Below are positions 34,913 to 45,628 of a stretch of 64,000 nucleotides of DNA, one piece after another. Position 1 is the first letter of the stretch, and each line of letters starts with the position of its first letter. Source of the stretch: Agrocybe praecox (lineage: Eukaryota; Basidiomycota; Agaricomycetes; Agaricales; Agrocybaceae); NCBI GenBank assembly GCA_964017145.1, contig OZ024843.1:3242443-3306442 (forward strand), written 5' to 3'. The notes beneath the pieces were generated by a model. That model had not been told where the DNA came from, did not search any database, and saw only the letters and a list, made by a program, of their open reading frames with translations. Both the position numbers and the translations under genes were made by a program.

Positions 34913-36294
34913 ATGAGCCAAAGCTTCATATCTTCGGGATCCCCTTCCTTCCGCGCCAATTTGGCAAAGTTGGTCTCGCCCTTGCGACGAATCCGGACAC
35001 GGACGCCATTCTTTCGACTTGCTTCCCATAGAATTCCGACGCTATGGTCTCTTTATCGCGGTTTACTCAGAAATTCGCCTACGGAAGACGTTAGTACAGC
35101 ATCTTTCGTCGATGATTCAATTCCCAAGAGTTCAATCATTCCATTATATACAGATCAAATTTCGTGTTCGTCTTCTATTCCGCCAAAACAGACATTTGAC
35201 GGGGGTAGAGAAGACTCGGGAGCGTCTCAAACTTGGCTATAAAGTATGTATAATGTTTTAAATTTTAATCGCATTTACCTACGTCTCATGGCAGTACCTA
35301 GATTTCTTCAGGAAAGCTATAGACGGCGATGCGCACTGTCAGAAAGTCATGATGCGGTATTCTGACTTAATCGCAGTTAAACGGGATAAAACAAAGTATA
35401 CGAGATTGATGTATAGGGAAATGGTTTGTCCATGTCTATCCGTCTCTTCATACTCGACATCGATTTCTTTTCAAACCAGGATGAAGCGATAGCTCGCCGC
35501 AACCAACCTATATACACCGGTAGCTTTATACGTCCCACATTATACAACGTCCCTCTGCCCCGTATGAAGCCACAACCTATAGCTACGTCAATGATCTACC
35601 TTAAGCGCAGGAAAGCGCGTCAGAGACGATATAATAGGAAAGAAGAGCTACAGGAGTACTTGCACGACCTGCAAATAGAACAGCAATTAGAGGAGGACTT
35701 GCTGCGTCACGTTCCTTCTGGATTTCCTAGGGTGTTCTCCGGATACCCTGCCTCAGGAGAATGGAGTATGTCTCATTATTTTGTGATCTCTTTACTATTA
35801 CTGACAATTCTTCTGCAGGAGAACCTATTTACGATGAAATAAAACTCATCAATGAAACTCAAGCTCGCGAGTACAAGCGGTCTACTATGAAATTTCCTCC
35901 AGAACTTGTCGAGGCAGTGTTCGAAGCGAGACGCGAAAAGATCCGGAACAAGACACGAGAAAGAGAACGAGAACGTCGCGGTGAGGTCCTACGCAGCACG
36001 CTTAAGCGTCAAAGGAAAGGCCCCCCTGCGCACGTGTTGTCCATGATGACACCCGAACAACGCCACTCAGACAAAGTTGCGAGAAGTCTAAGTGAGGTTG
36101 GATATGTCGCACTGGTCAAACAGAGATTGGGCTTCAGGCTGAATGACCCTGAAGCAGCCCTTGAACTGGGAGAAAAAGAAAATCGGCCGCTCCTCGATAA
36201 AGCTCTGGAGCTGATTCGCGCAGAAAATTCCAAGAGGGCGGATGAAGAGCAAGGGCTGATCGGAGGCTTCTCAAAGGACCAGCGCCCTGAATAA
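34913..36294 (+). CDS. LYR-motif (Complex1_LYR) mitochondrial protein with long C-terminal extension
   Basis: Five exons (34913-35089, 35154-35243, 35295-35423, 35480-35765, 35819-36294) join to 385 residues. The LYR motif is at residues about 43-52 (LWSLYRGLLRN), followed by RFRHNRHLTG-like IKFRVRLLFRQNRHLTG and TRERLKLGYKYLDFFRKAIDGD, as in Complex1_LYR proteins that serve as mitochondrial assembly factors with ACP. LYR proteins are usually about 100 residues. The remaining roughly 240 residues are basic and helical (KIRNKTRERERERRGEVLRSTLKRQRKG) and resemble a mitochondrial matrix or ribosome-associated protein more than a short assembly factor. The precise partner is unknown. Confidence 0.75.
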
Positions 36295-36573
36295 CATTTC
36301 GAGGTGACGAAAAGAAGATATTACAGTAAACTCTACTCCACTTTTGAATCATAGTATTCTGACCTGACTCAACTTGCATTGTCGTATTAAAAGTATGTAG
36401 CTCAAAATTTGTAAATTTCCACGTAACTACATAATACTACAATTTCAGGAACATCAGCGAGATACGGGTGGTTTACATAAGATTATTATTATTGCTGCAT
36501 CGTAATCTGGACCAATAGCTACCTTTTGTGGTTCGGGGGGGGGAGGGATGAGGTTCGAGACAATAAAACACCT

Positions 36574-39167
36574 TCACATTGAAATTGAATCCTGCTCAAT
36601 AGAGAAAAAATCTGGGAGATTCGAGTAAGTCTTTTGACCAGAAACTCCAATGGCATCCGTAATTCCTGGCGTATTTTCGAATTCCAAAGAACCCTTTGAA
36701 ATTTTGTTCACAAGGTCATCAACGGTGCTGGTTGACCCGACAGAGTTTGAGACGTTTGGATCAGTATATACAGCCATAGAATTAAATGTGAGCGCCTGCG
36801 GAGTTCCACTGCTAAATGTCGATGAATACATCGTGGCGAATGACGACTGCGGTTCCTGCGTCGTGTTCTGCGACAAGAGATTAAGAATTTGCGTGTCCTG
36901 GTCTTCCGGTTGCTGTTGCGTTGCGCTCTGCAAGACTTGGTCAAATGCTTGAGAGTCCAATGCTTCTTGCGCAACACTTTGCAAAATTTGCTCGATTGCT
37001 TGAGCATCTAAGATGTCTTGCAGCGATTGTGGTTGGCTCGTATGGGTCAGAATTATCTGATATGGTGCCTGTTGATGTTGTTGAGGTGCTTGTTCATGAA
37101 GTATTTGCTCGTTGGATGACTGCGACTGCATATATGGAATTTTTTGCATTGCTTGTAGCCGATTAGCGTCCAGGAATAAATTGTTTGCGGCTTGTTGCTG
37201 AGAGCTGCCTGTCGCTTTCTGTTGTGACATCTGTTGGAATAATGTCCGCAGTTGCTGCTGAACTTCAGCTTCGAATTGGGTTTGTCGTTTCGAGATTCCA
37301 TCCTGCTGTCGTTGCAGCGCATCTTGGATTTTTCGAGCATGTTCCTGTTCCTGTTGTAGTAGTTGGGCTTTATGTTGGGCTTGCTGTTGCTGTAGGAGTG
37401 ATTGTACCTGCTGCAGTAGTTGGGGGTGATTGGTAGCAGTATACTCTTGTTGCAGGTGCGTAACGGGTGACGATTGTTGTGGTGAGAATAAATGAGGTAT
37501 ATGCGGCTCTGTTTGAGAAATTTGGGGCAGACCCTGAGTCTGAGCGTATTGTTGTCGAAGAACTTGGGCCTCAAGCTGAGACAGCGCTCCTTGTGTAGAA
37601 TCCATGTGCTGTTGGGCGAATTGATATCGAGCTTTGAGTTCTTCAGCGAACTTTTTGCATCTCTGAATTTCCGCAATCAGGCCACTATAATCAATACCAA
37701 ATTGATCTGGCGGCTGATATTGCAGTCCACTTTGAACAAGTGACTTATGCGCTACGGCTTGCTGCTGCTGCTGCTGCTGGACAAGTGCATCTATAACAGC
37801 TTGATAATTTGCGTCAAGGCGACCTTGGATCACAGCCTGTAGGTCCGATTCCGCTACAGGCTTCCTGCCAGACTTTCTTGAGAACGCAGATTTAAGCATC
37901 CCAATAAACTTATTGTTGAGAAACAATCCACCGAGACCAGTGATAACACCGGAGGGTATCCCAGTAGCGCCAGAGATGAAGCCTCCAGCAACTTGTAGCG
38001 TGGTATGAGCCGCTACTTTTCCCAGCACTTTCCCGGTCCGCAGTGCCAACCCCTTCTTAGTTGTCTCAGAACCAGTAATGGGGTCGGCATTTGTTACACT
38101 GGTAGATGACTGCATATTGGGAAACCCGTAGGGCAGAATAGGTTGGCGGGAAAGACTAGATGATATAACAGTATACGGGTTAAATTGTAACATAGAAGCC
38201 GTAGGTGATGCAGTCGCTGTTGTGGTTGGACTGGTAGAATTATATCCTACGCTCAACTGCGAGGGGAAGGATCCAGGAATGGATATGGGCGGTAAATTTG
38301 CTGTTTGGTCTCCAGTAACAGAAGAGATATGCGTAGTAGCTTGTTCGATAGGTGGTAGGGCAATGGTTCTCAAATGAGGCGCAGGGTGTCCGGCCTTATC
38401 AGAAAGAGAGTTTCTATTGCTAGTCGAACCGCATGATCCAGAGTCCGACTCTGCACATTGGTGAGGTTGGGAGGTCATATTATTTGTCGACATTGTGTGA
38501 GTCGATCGCACTGAATTCGAACGATGAAATGTGCCCGACTGCCCGGCAATCGAGCTATTGTACAGGGAGATGTCGTTAGAGGTTGGCGTCCCGGAATAGC
38601 TCAATCTTTGATCAATGCACTTCATTTGAAGTGGGGTATGAGGTACGGGCAATGGTTTAGAGGGAGGCTGGAGCGATACGCTGGGAACACGCTGTAGGGA
38701 AGGTGCTTGCACAGACATTGTATCCTGAGGCGCAGGGAGCTTTGGGAGACTCCTCGAATTAATGTTCGGAAGGCCAGTGAGAGATGAAGAAACGAAAGTC
38801 GGGTATAACTGTCGATCCAAGGCCCAATGACCAGTGTTTTGAGATAAGTGGAGAGGGGGAAGTGACCGTAATCCTGTAGAAGGTCCTGTCCTGAGCTCAT
38901 CATGCTTTTGGACCTGTGATTCATCTGCAGCTGGATGTATCGAAGTCACTTTCAATGGCAGGACATTCATTTGGACGTAACCCCTAGATGACCCTATTTA
39001 TTCAATGAACGTGGCTATAAAGCACATACTAACCATTTCATTTCTCTGCAGACTACAAATTAGACCGCTTAATCGACCGACAAGCGACAAACTTACGAAG
39101 GTTGAAAAACTTCGATCCATCCCTCTGGAAGAGGCCGTGTGTCTGGATTTTGAATAACGCTCCGCAT
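36574..39167 (-). CDS. WW-A: glutamine-rich protein with modified WW domain
   Basis: Exons 39097-39167 (71 bases), a 12-base micro-exon at 39034-39045 and 36574-38983 join to 830 residues. The N-terminal WW-like domain reads RPLPEGWIEVFQPS | EMKW | GYVQMNVLPLKVTSIHP. The first Trp is present but the second, binding-site Trp is Ser. A long Ser/Thr/Pro region follows. A conserved hydrophobic Gly-rich block comes next (GKVLGKVAAHTTLQVAGGF...GVITGLGGLFLNNKFIGMLKSAFSR). Then SDLQAVIQGRLDANYQAVIDAL, a Gln-rich coiled-coil region and a tail ending QDSISM. Paralogue of WW-B and WW-C and the most diverged of the three. Function unknown; the Q-rich prion-like composition suggests a scaffold or condensate protein (inference). 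Confidence 0.75.
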
Positions 39168-41113
39168 AACTTGATCCACGCGGGAAAGGACAGTGCTCTA
39201 TAAATTAATCAATATTGATAAATAGAAACTTAAGGGTGACACTAACAAGCTAGCGACCAGTGGGGTGGGAGGCTGTTGGCGGGAAGAGGGTCTTATCATT
39301 GACGACCTGCTTTTCAACGCTTAAATACGGATACTGCAAGCATCCTATGTTCAAATGAGTCAGATGGGAAGCCACTGAAGGGCTTGACATGAACACCTGG
39401 CTATCGATAAAGCATGCAGCTAAAAGCGTCCAAAAGTCACTACTGGAATAGGAACATCGCATTGAATTGGCACGTACCGCGGCATACAACGATAGTTACG
39501 GCGATTAAACTGCCATAGTTCTAATTCTGAAGGTACCGCCCGTCGGTTATTCATTGAGCTCACAAGTCTTGTGTTTATGATATTGCAATGCTAAGAAGGA
39601 ATATTAGGCGCCCGTGAATTTTCTTCTTTATTTCGAAAAATATCGAGGCCCATAAGCTGAAGGGTGAAGACTCGGCGAAGGTTCGGCGAACACATTATTT
39701 ATGGCAAGGTTTCGGGAGGGGCATTGGAACTACATTCTCAATTACCCACGCTACTAATACCCGCATATCTGGCTGAACAGTGTAGATCAAACTCCAGGGT
39801 GATTGATAAACTATCAACTTGAGGTATACCGGGAATCAGCCAAACCAAGAGTAAAAATGATAGAAGAAGCAGTGGATTTCCCCTAGCAAGTCGTCATGGA
39901 CTGCAAAGTTTGTCTTCAGACGAAAAATAATCTTTACTAAAATTATTGACGTCAGTGTTACTTTGATGAACAATAAAGAACGTGGGATGCACTGCACCTG
40001 AAGACTGATAATCAGGTACATCTTTACCTCTGCAGAGATATACGGTTGGGGGCATCTGACACCAATTCATTTTGTTCATCAAGTTTCACAAACATCAGCG
40101 ATAACTTTGTCCCCTTAGACAACGAGCCCAAATTATCGGTGTAGACAGCCCATAGGGTCCGAAATAAAGGCCCATCAGAGGGGCATAAAAGCGGAGAGAA
40201 GCGACATTCCTGATGAAAGAAAACATGGAGAGCGCCTGTGCTATTATTTTCCGCGAAAGAAAAAAAGAAGACGTGAACTGGACAGAATGCAGGCTAAGAA
40301 TTCACTTCAAATTTTGATTAGCCACCGTATTATACAAAGAGACACTCAACAGTAAAGATAAGGAACGTATCTGAACGTGCAAGCGTATCAAGGAAAGACG
40401 GAGCATTCACGGAGGACGTACACCTTCGAACAGACAAAGCCAAAGTAACCATGAGCGAACTGAACACATACCATTGCAATGAGAGGATCCGGCCTCTATA
40501 TCTGTGATGTAGCAAATGAAATTAGTACGAAGGTATACGAACAAATCAATGAAGGACGACACATACGAAAAGCCATAACTTAGTAAATCTAGATTCAGCT
40601 ATTTAGGACTTCGCTGTATGAGCATGGCCACTACTTGCTTATCCCACACTGGTAAAAACTGCGAATATATGTGAATGAAAATGGAGAAACAGTACCTCAT
40701 CGAAAGGATGTCTCCCAGAACCAAACGATTTACGAAAGCGTCTCATTGAAGAGCGGGGACCTCAATTGGGATAATGTCGTATTAGACGTAGATGCCAGTG
40801 ATGAGAATGTGTTTGCAGGAAAATGGGGAAAGAACGAACAAGGAAGTGTCTGTGACCTAAGGACCGGATGAAAAACACAATGAAAATGGATAAGAAAGCA
40901 CATCAAGGTAAAGACGCGGCTGGGCTCTGGCAAACGTGAGAAACTGGGCACCATCGTTAACAAGACCTAGTTCGGATCCTCTCGAATTCGAGGCGTCAAT
41001 TGAAAACCACAGTAGATTGACATTGTAGATTATTTTTATTTGATATACATACATCCCTGTGTTACAGAAAACCCCATTGTACGAAAGAGAGAAAAAGAGT
41101 CTAAGAAATCTAA
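39168..41113. other. 1.9-kb spacer upstream of WW-A
   Basis: 39236-39560 is weakly similar to the 5' flanks of WW-B and WW-C (AGTGG..., CTTAAATACGGATACTGCA), an older copy of the shared promoter. The rest (39560-41040) shows no gene. The 65-75-residue frames there lack motifs. Confidence 0.45.
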
Positions 41114-44100
41114 TTATGACGAAAACATACTCTGTCCGAAATCAGGAGCATCGAAAGAAGACGCGGCGAGACTTCCAAGAACATCCGTAAGCCCCGACGT
41201 GTCGGTCCCCCCTCCCAGAGAAGTGTTCGAAAAGCTTTGCATGAGACTATTTAGAACGTCGTTCGACCCCCCAGCATTCAACATGCTTGGGTCGGAATAC
41301 AAACTCGTAGGATCAAACGAGGGTGGCTGCGTCTGGCCAGTGTTACCCAATGCCGAATTCATCATGTCCGCAAATGAAGGCTGTTGCTGCTGCTGCTGTA
41401 ATGTGTTTTGAAGAACTTGATTAAGGACTTGCGAATATGGATTATCCTGTTGCTGCTGTTGCTGCTGCGTAGGCTGTAGTGCGTTCTGGAGTACCTGATT
41501 GAAGATTTGCGAGTATGGGCTATCCTGAGGCTGTTGCTGCTGCTGTGGTTGGGTGGCTGCTTGAAGGAGGTGGTCGAACACTTGTACATATGGATTTTCC
41601 TGTGGTTGTTGCTGCTGGTTGGCATTCTGGACAATCTGATTCAAAGCCTGCTGCTGCTGCTGCTGCTGTTGAGCTAGCTGAGAGCTAATTGTAGCTTGCT
41701 GTTGCTGCAAATAGGCCTCCATTTTAGCTTGCTGTTGTTGCAAAGCTTGCTGGAGTTTTTGAGCATTTTCTTGTTCCTGCTGTTGTAGCTGAGCTTGCTG
41801 TTGAGCCAACGCCTGCTGCTGCTGCGCCTGTTGTTGGGCCAATGCCTGTTGTTGTGCCATAACTTGCTGTTGCTGGAGGGGCGACTGTACCGGTGTCGAA
41901 GGGTTTGATTGCACCTGTGACTGGGGTTGATGTTGACTGGCAGCACTAGGTTGTGTTTGCGAATAGGTCGGCGGGCGTGATTCCTGCACCTGTGGCAGCG
42001 ACTGGTGGTAAACGACACCAGTCTGTTGAGGCGTCTGTTGTTGCACTGGTAAAGAATGCAACTGTGGGAATTGGGCAGAGGCAGGAGCCTGAGCTTGTTG
42101 TTGCAATGCTTGCGCATAAAGCTGGGCTTGATGTTGCTGTTGCTGTTGCAATGCTTGTGCTTGGAGCTGAGCTTGTTGATGTTGCAGTGTTTGTGCTTGA
42201 AGCTGAGCAAGCGTCGCCTGCTGCTGTTGCTGCTGCTGAGTCAAAAGGAATTGAGCCTGTTGAGCCTGAGCGACTTGTTGTAACCGTTGAATTTCAGCAA
42301 TCAAAGGTTTATAATCAATGGTAGACTGGTTCGGGCGTTGATACTGTGTTCCGTTATAAAATTGCGTCTGCGACATGAGCTGCTGCTGCTGCTTCATAAG
42401 TGCATCGATGACGGCCTGATAATTCGCATTAGGAAGCCCCTGCATCACAGCCTGCAGGTCCGCTTGCGTAACAGCGGAATTCTTCGAGAAAGCCGTCTTG
42501 AGCATCCCAGTAAACCTATTATCGAGAAGCAACCCTCCAACACCAGTGATAAAATTCGAAGATATCCCGGTTGCGTTGGATATAAGATTGCTTGCAACTT
42601 GTACGGAGGCATGAGCTGCCATCTTGCCAACAAGTTTGCCCGCTCCCATTGCCAATCGATTCATATTGCTCTGCGGAGTAGTTGTCGTGCCAAGCAACAT
42701 AGTAGGTGCCTGCATATTCGGATTAATATAAGTATAAGATGGACTGGGTTTTGGCGGAGGAAGTGGAGGACTCGACGGCATCGACGTTTGAGGGAATACC
42801 AAGGCAGATGGCATAGGCGAAGTAGTGGCGCCCGAGTTTGGACCGCCAGTATTAAACCCAGCACTGGACGGCGGAGAGGCAAATCCAGAAAGATTGCTGG
42901 GTGGTGGATCTACAAGTTGGTTTGTGGTCATCAGAGAAACAGGCGTTTCCGTAGTAGGTGGTCTAGCAGTGGTTAATATATGAGGTGTAGGTCGTAGATT
43001 GCTACCACCGTTTGGAGCCAGATTAGCAGTACTGGAGCCATATCCTGCTGTAAACGACTGGGCGCGTTGGTGAGACTGAGCACCGGAATTCGTGGACGTC
43101 GTGTGAGTGGTGTGTACGGAATTCGAACGATAGAATCCCGGCTGACCAGCAACCGAACCATTGGATGGAGAATTAACGAATGGGGCCGGCCTCTCGGAAA
43201 AGCTCGATCTTTGATTGATGTACTTCAGATGAGGCGGCGTTATATTGGTAAAAGGCAACGGACGACTGGTAGAGGGCTGGGGCGGTACGTTTGGGGTATG
43301 AGGAGGGGAAGGCACCGGCATGACCATTGGGTTCTGAGATGCAGGCAGAGGCGCCGTGGACTGACTCTCTAGCGTGTCTGTATTGATTATTGGAGAACCA
43401 ATCTTGTTCTTTGAGCTCGCATAGACATGCTGAGCTAGAGTCCGACCAGCGGGTTGGGGTTGGGGTTCTGCAGGAGGGGCTTGCATTTCTACCACTTCTG
43501 GAGAAGGCTCGCTAACAGGCTCAGGCATTTCGACTTCTGCGTCGGGTGGCATGGTGTAGGCTTTCTTTCTCTTCGTGACAACAATATCGAACGGGTGCGT
43601 AAAGCTAACTTTCGGGGGTATCGTATTGACCTGGACATAGTACCTGAACGAATTTTATTGAACAAAAAAGTGTTAAAAACACAAAGTAGGGGCTTACCAG
43701 AGAGCTTGTCTGGAATAGATGAATCAGATGATGTTGTGTAATGGAGTACGAGACAACTCACGAAGGCTCAAAATGCTGATTCCATCCTTCAGGAAGAGGT
43801 CTAACATCCGGATTCTTCATAGCATTTAACATATCCTATAACTCGACCTACAGCTCGAAAGGGCAGTGCGTTATGGAATTTGCAAACGATAGACTCTGGT
43901 GAGTACAAACTCGGTGAGGGGAAACACCAACGGTCTGGCGCCCAGTGGTAAGTTTATCAGCAAAGGAAGAAAGATATCGTCATCCACGCAAGCCCTCGCC
44001 CTTAAATATGCATATTGCACATACGTCCCTCCGCTAATAGCCAGGAGTGACAGGGCTACTCAATACAAGGCAGTTCATTCCGGCAGGCAGACACTGGTGC

Positions 44101-44375
44101 CTGACATTAATTTAGCACAGCAAAAGACTGTCTGTATGTCTCTGTATGTATAAGGCCAGGCACCGTAGATCCGCGTACGCACCCTCGCGTAAAGTCTTAA
44201 AGAGAATAAGTAGAAAGCAGCAGTTGCATCATTGACAACGGATCTATCGAAAGACTCCTGATTAATATTCCTGATAAACCTGCCATACTACACGGTGTAA
44301 GTAAAGAGTCGTGTTTGATGATCAAGCGACGGAAGGGCGTTTCAGCCTTTACTTTTTAGACGCCCATCCAAAAAC
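41048..44375. repeat. segmental duplication, copy 1 (contains WW-B)
   Basis: From 'catacatccctgtgttacag' at about 41048, through the WW-B gene and its promoter, to 'tagacgcccatccaaaa' at about 44374. The same landmarks in the same order and orientation recur at 44378-47480. Non-coding flanks are conserved as well as exons: the 3' UTR near the WW-B stop, the introns, and the promoter with CGGTCTGGCGCCCAGTGGTAAG. That marks a DNA-level tandem duplication rather than retroposition. Confidence 0.8.
41114..43832 (-). CDS. WW-B: glutamine-rich protein with modified WW domain
   Basis: Exons 43762-43832 (71 bases), a 12-base micro-exon at 43698-43709 and 41114-43643 join to 870 residues. The WW-like domain is RPLPEGWNQHFEPS | QALW | YYVQVNTIPPKVSFTHP, with Phe in place of the second Trp. 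A Pro/Ser/Thr-rich stretch follows, then the hydrophobic block KLVGKMAAHASVQVASNLIS...FITGVGGLLLDNRFTGMLKTAFSKNSAV and TQADLQAVMQGLPNANYQAVIDALMK. About 350 residues of very Gln-rich sequence come next. The tail NTSLGGGTDTSGLTDVLGSL...FDAPDFGQSMFSS ends the protein. Lies in a tandem segmental duplication with WW-C. Function unknown. Confidence 0.8.
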
Positions 44376-44377
44376 TT
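43833..44377. promoter_or_regulatory. WW-B promoter region (duplicated)
   Basis: Contains GGTAAGTTTATCAGC, GGAAGAAAGATATCG and, read on the minus strand, a TATTTAAG element near 44005. All are closely matched upstream of WW-C at 47140-47200. Joint conservation of non-coding sequence suggests shared regulation, or simply the recent duplication. Confidence 0.45.
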
Positions 44378-45590
44378 CATACATCCCTGTGTTACAGAAA
44401 ACCCCATTAAATAAAAGAGAGAGAAAGAGTCTAAGAAATCCAATCATGACGAAAACATGCTCTGTCCGATAGAAGCGAAATCAGGAGTATCGAAAGAAGA
44501 CGTGACGAGACTTCCAAGAACATTCGTAAGCCCCTATGCGTCGGTCCCCCCTCCCAGAGAAGCGTTCGAAAAGTTCTGTACGAGACTGTCTAGAACGTCG
44601 TTCGACCCCCCAGCATTCAATATGCTTGGGTCGGAATACAAACCCGTAGGATCGAACAAGGGTGGCTGCGTCTGGCTAGTGTTACCCAATGCCGAATTCA
44701 TCATGTCCCCAAACGAAGGCTGTTGCTGCTGTTGCTGCAATGTGTTTTGAAGAACTTGATTATAGTCTGGCAAGTATGGATTATCCTGAGGCTGCTGCTG
44801 CGTCTGTAGTGTGTTCTGGAGTGCCTGATTAAAAATTTGCGCGTATGGGTCATCCTGAGGCTGTTGCTGCTGCTGTGGTTGGATGGCATTCTGAAGGAGC
44901 TGGTCGACCACCTGTTCATATGGATTTTCCTCTGGTTTTTGCTGGTGGTGGGCAATCTGATTCAAAGCCTGCTGTTGCTGTTGCTGTTGTTGAGCTAGCT
45001 GAGAGTTAATTGCAGCTTGCTGTTGCTGCAAATGGGTCATGTTAGCTTGTTGTTGGGACAGAGCTTGGAGTTTTTGAGCATTTTCGTGTTCCTGCCAGTG
45101 CTGTTGCAGCTGAGCTTGCTGTTGAGTCAATGCCTGTTGTTGTGTCATGACTTGCTGTTGCTGGACAGGCGACTGTACCGGTGCCGGCGGGTTCGATTGA
45201 ACCTGTGGTTGTTGTTGAGGCGGCTGTTGTTGCAATGCTTGCGCGTGAAGCTGCGCTTGCTGTTGCAATGCTTGCGCATGAAGCTGAGCCTGTTGCTGTT
45301 GCTGTACTTGCGCTTGGAACTGAGCCTGCTGTTGCTGCTGAGCTTGCGTTTGTAACTGAGCCTGCTGCTGTTGCTGTGCTAGCACTTGGAACTGGGCCTG
45401 CTGCTGCTGCTGTGTTTGTGCTTGAATCTGAGCAAACGTCGCCTGCTGCTTCTGGGCCAAAAGGGATTGAGCCTGTTGGGTCTGAGCGACTCGTTGCAAC
45501 CTTTGGATTTCAGCAATTAAAGGGTTATAATCAATAGTAGACTGGGTCGGGCGTTGAGACGATCCGTTATAGAATTGCGTCTGCGATATG

Positions 45591-45628
<38 letters not shown>

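Noticed and set aside
39021..39062. Longer second exon for WW-A starting at the upstream tag acceptor
   Set aside because: It would contain TGA; the next acceptor (ctgcag) gives a 12-base exon in frame, matching the other WW domains.
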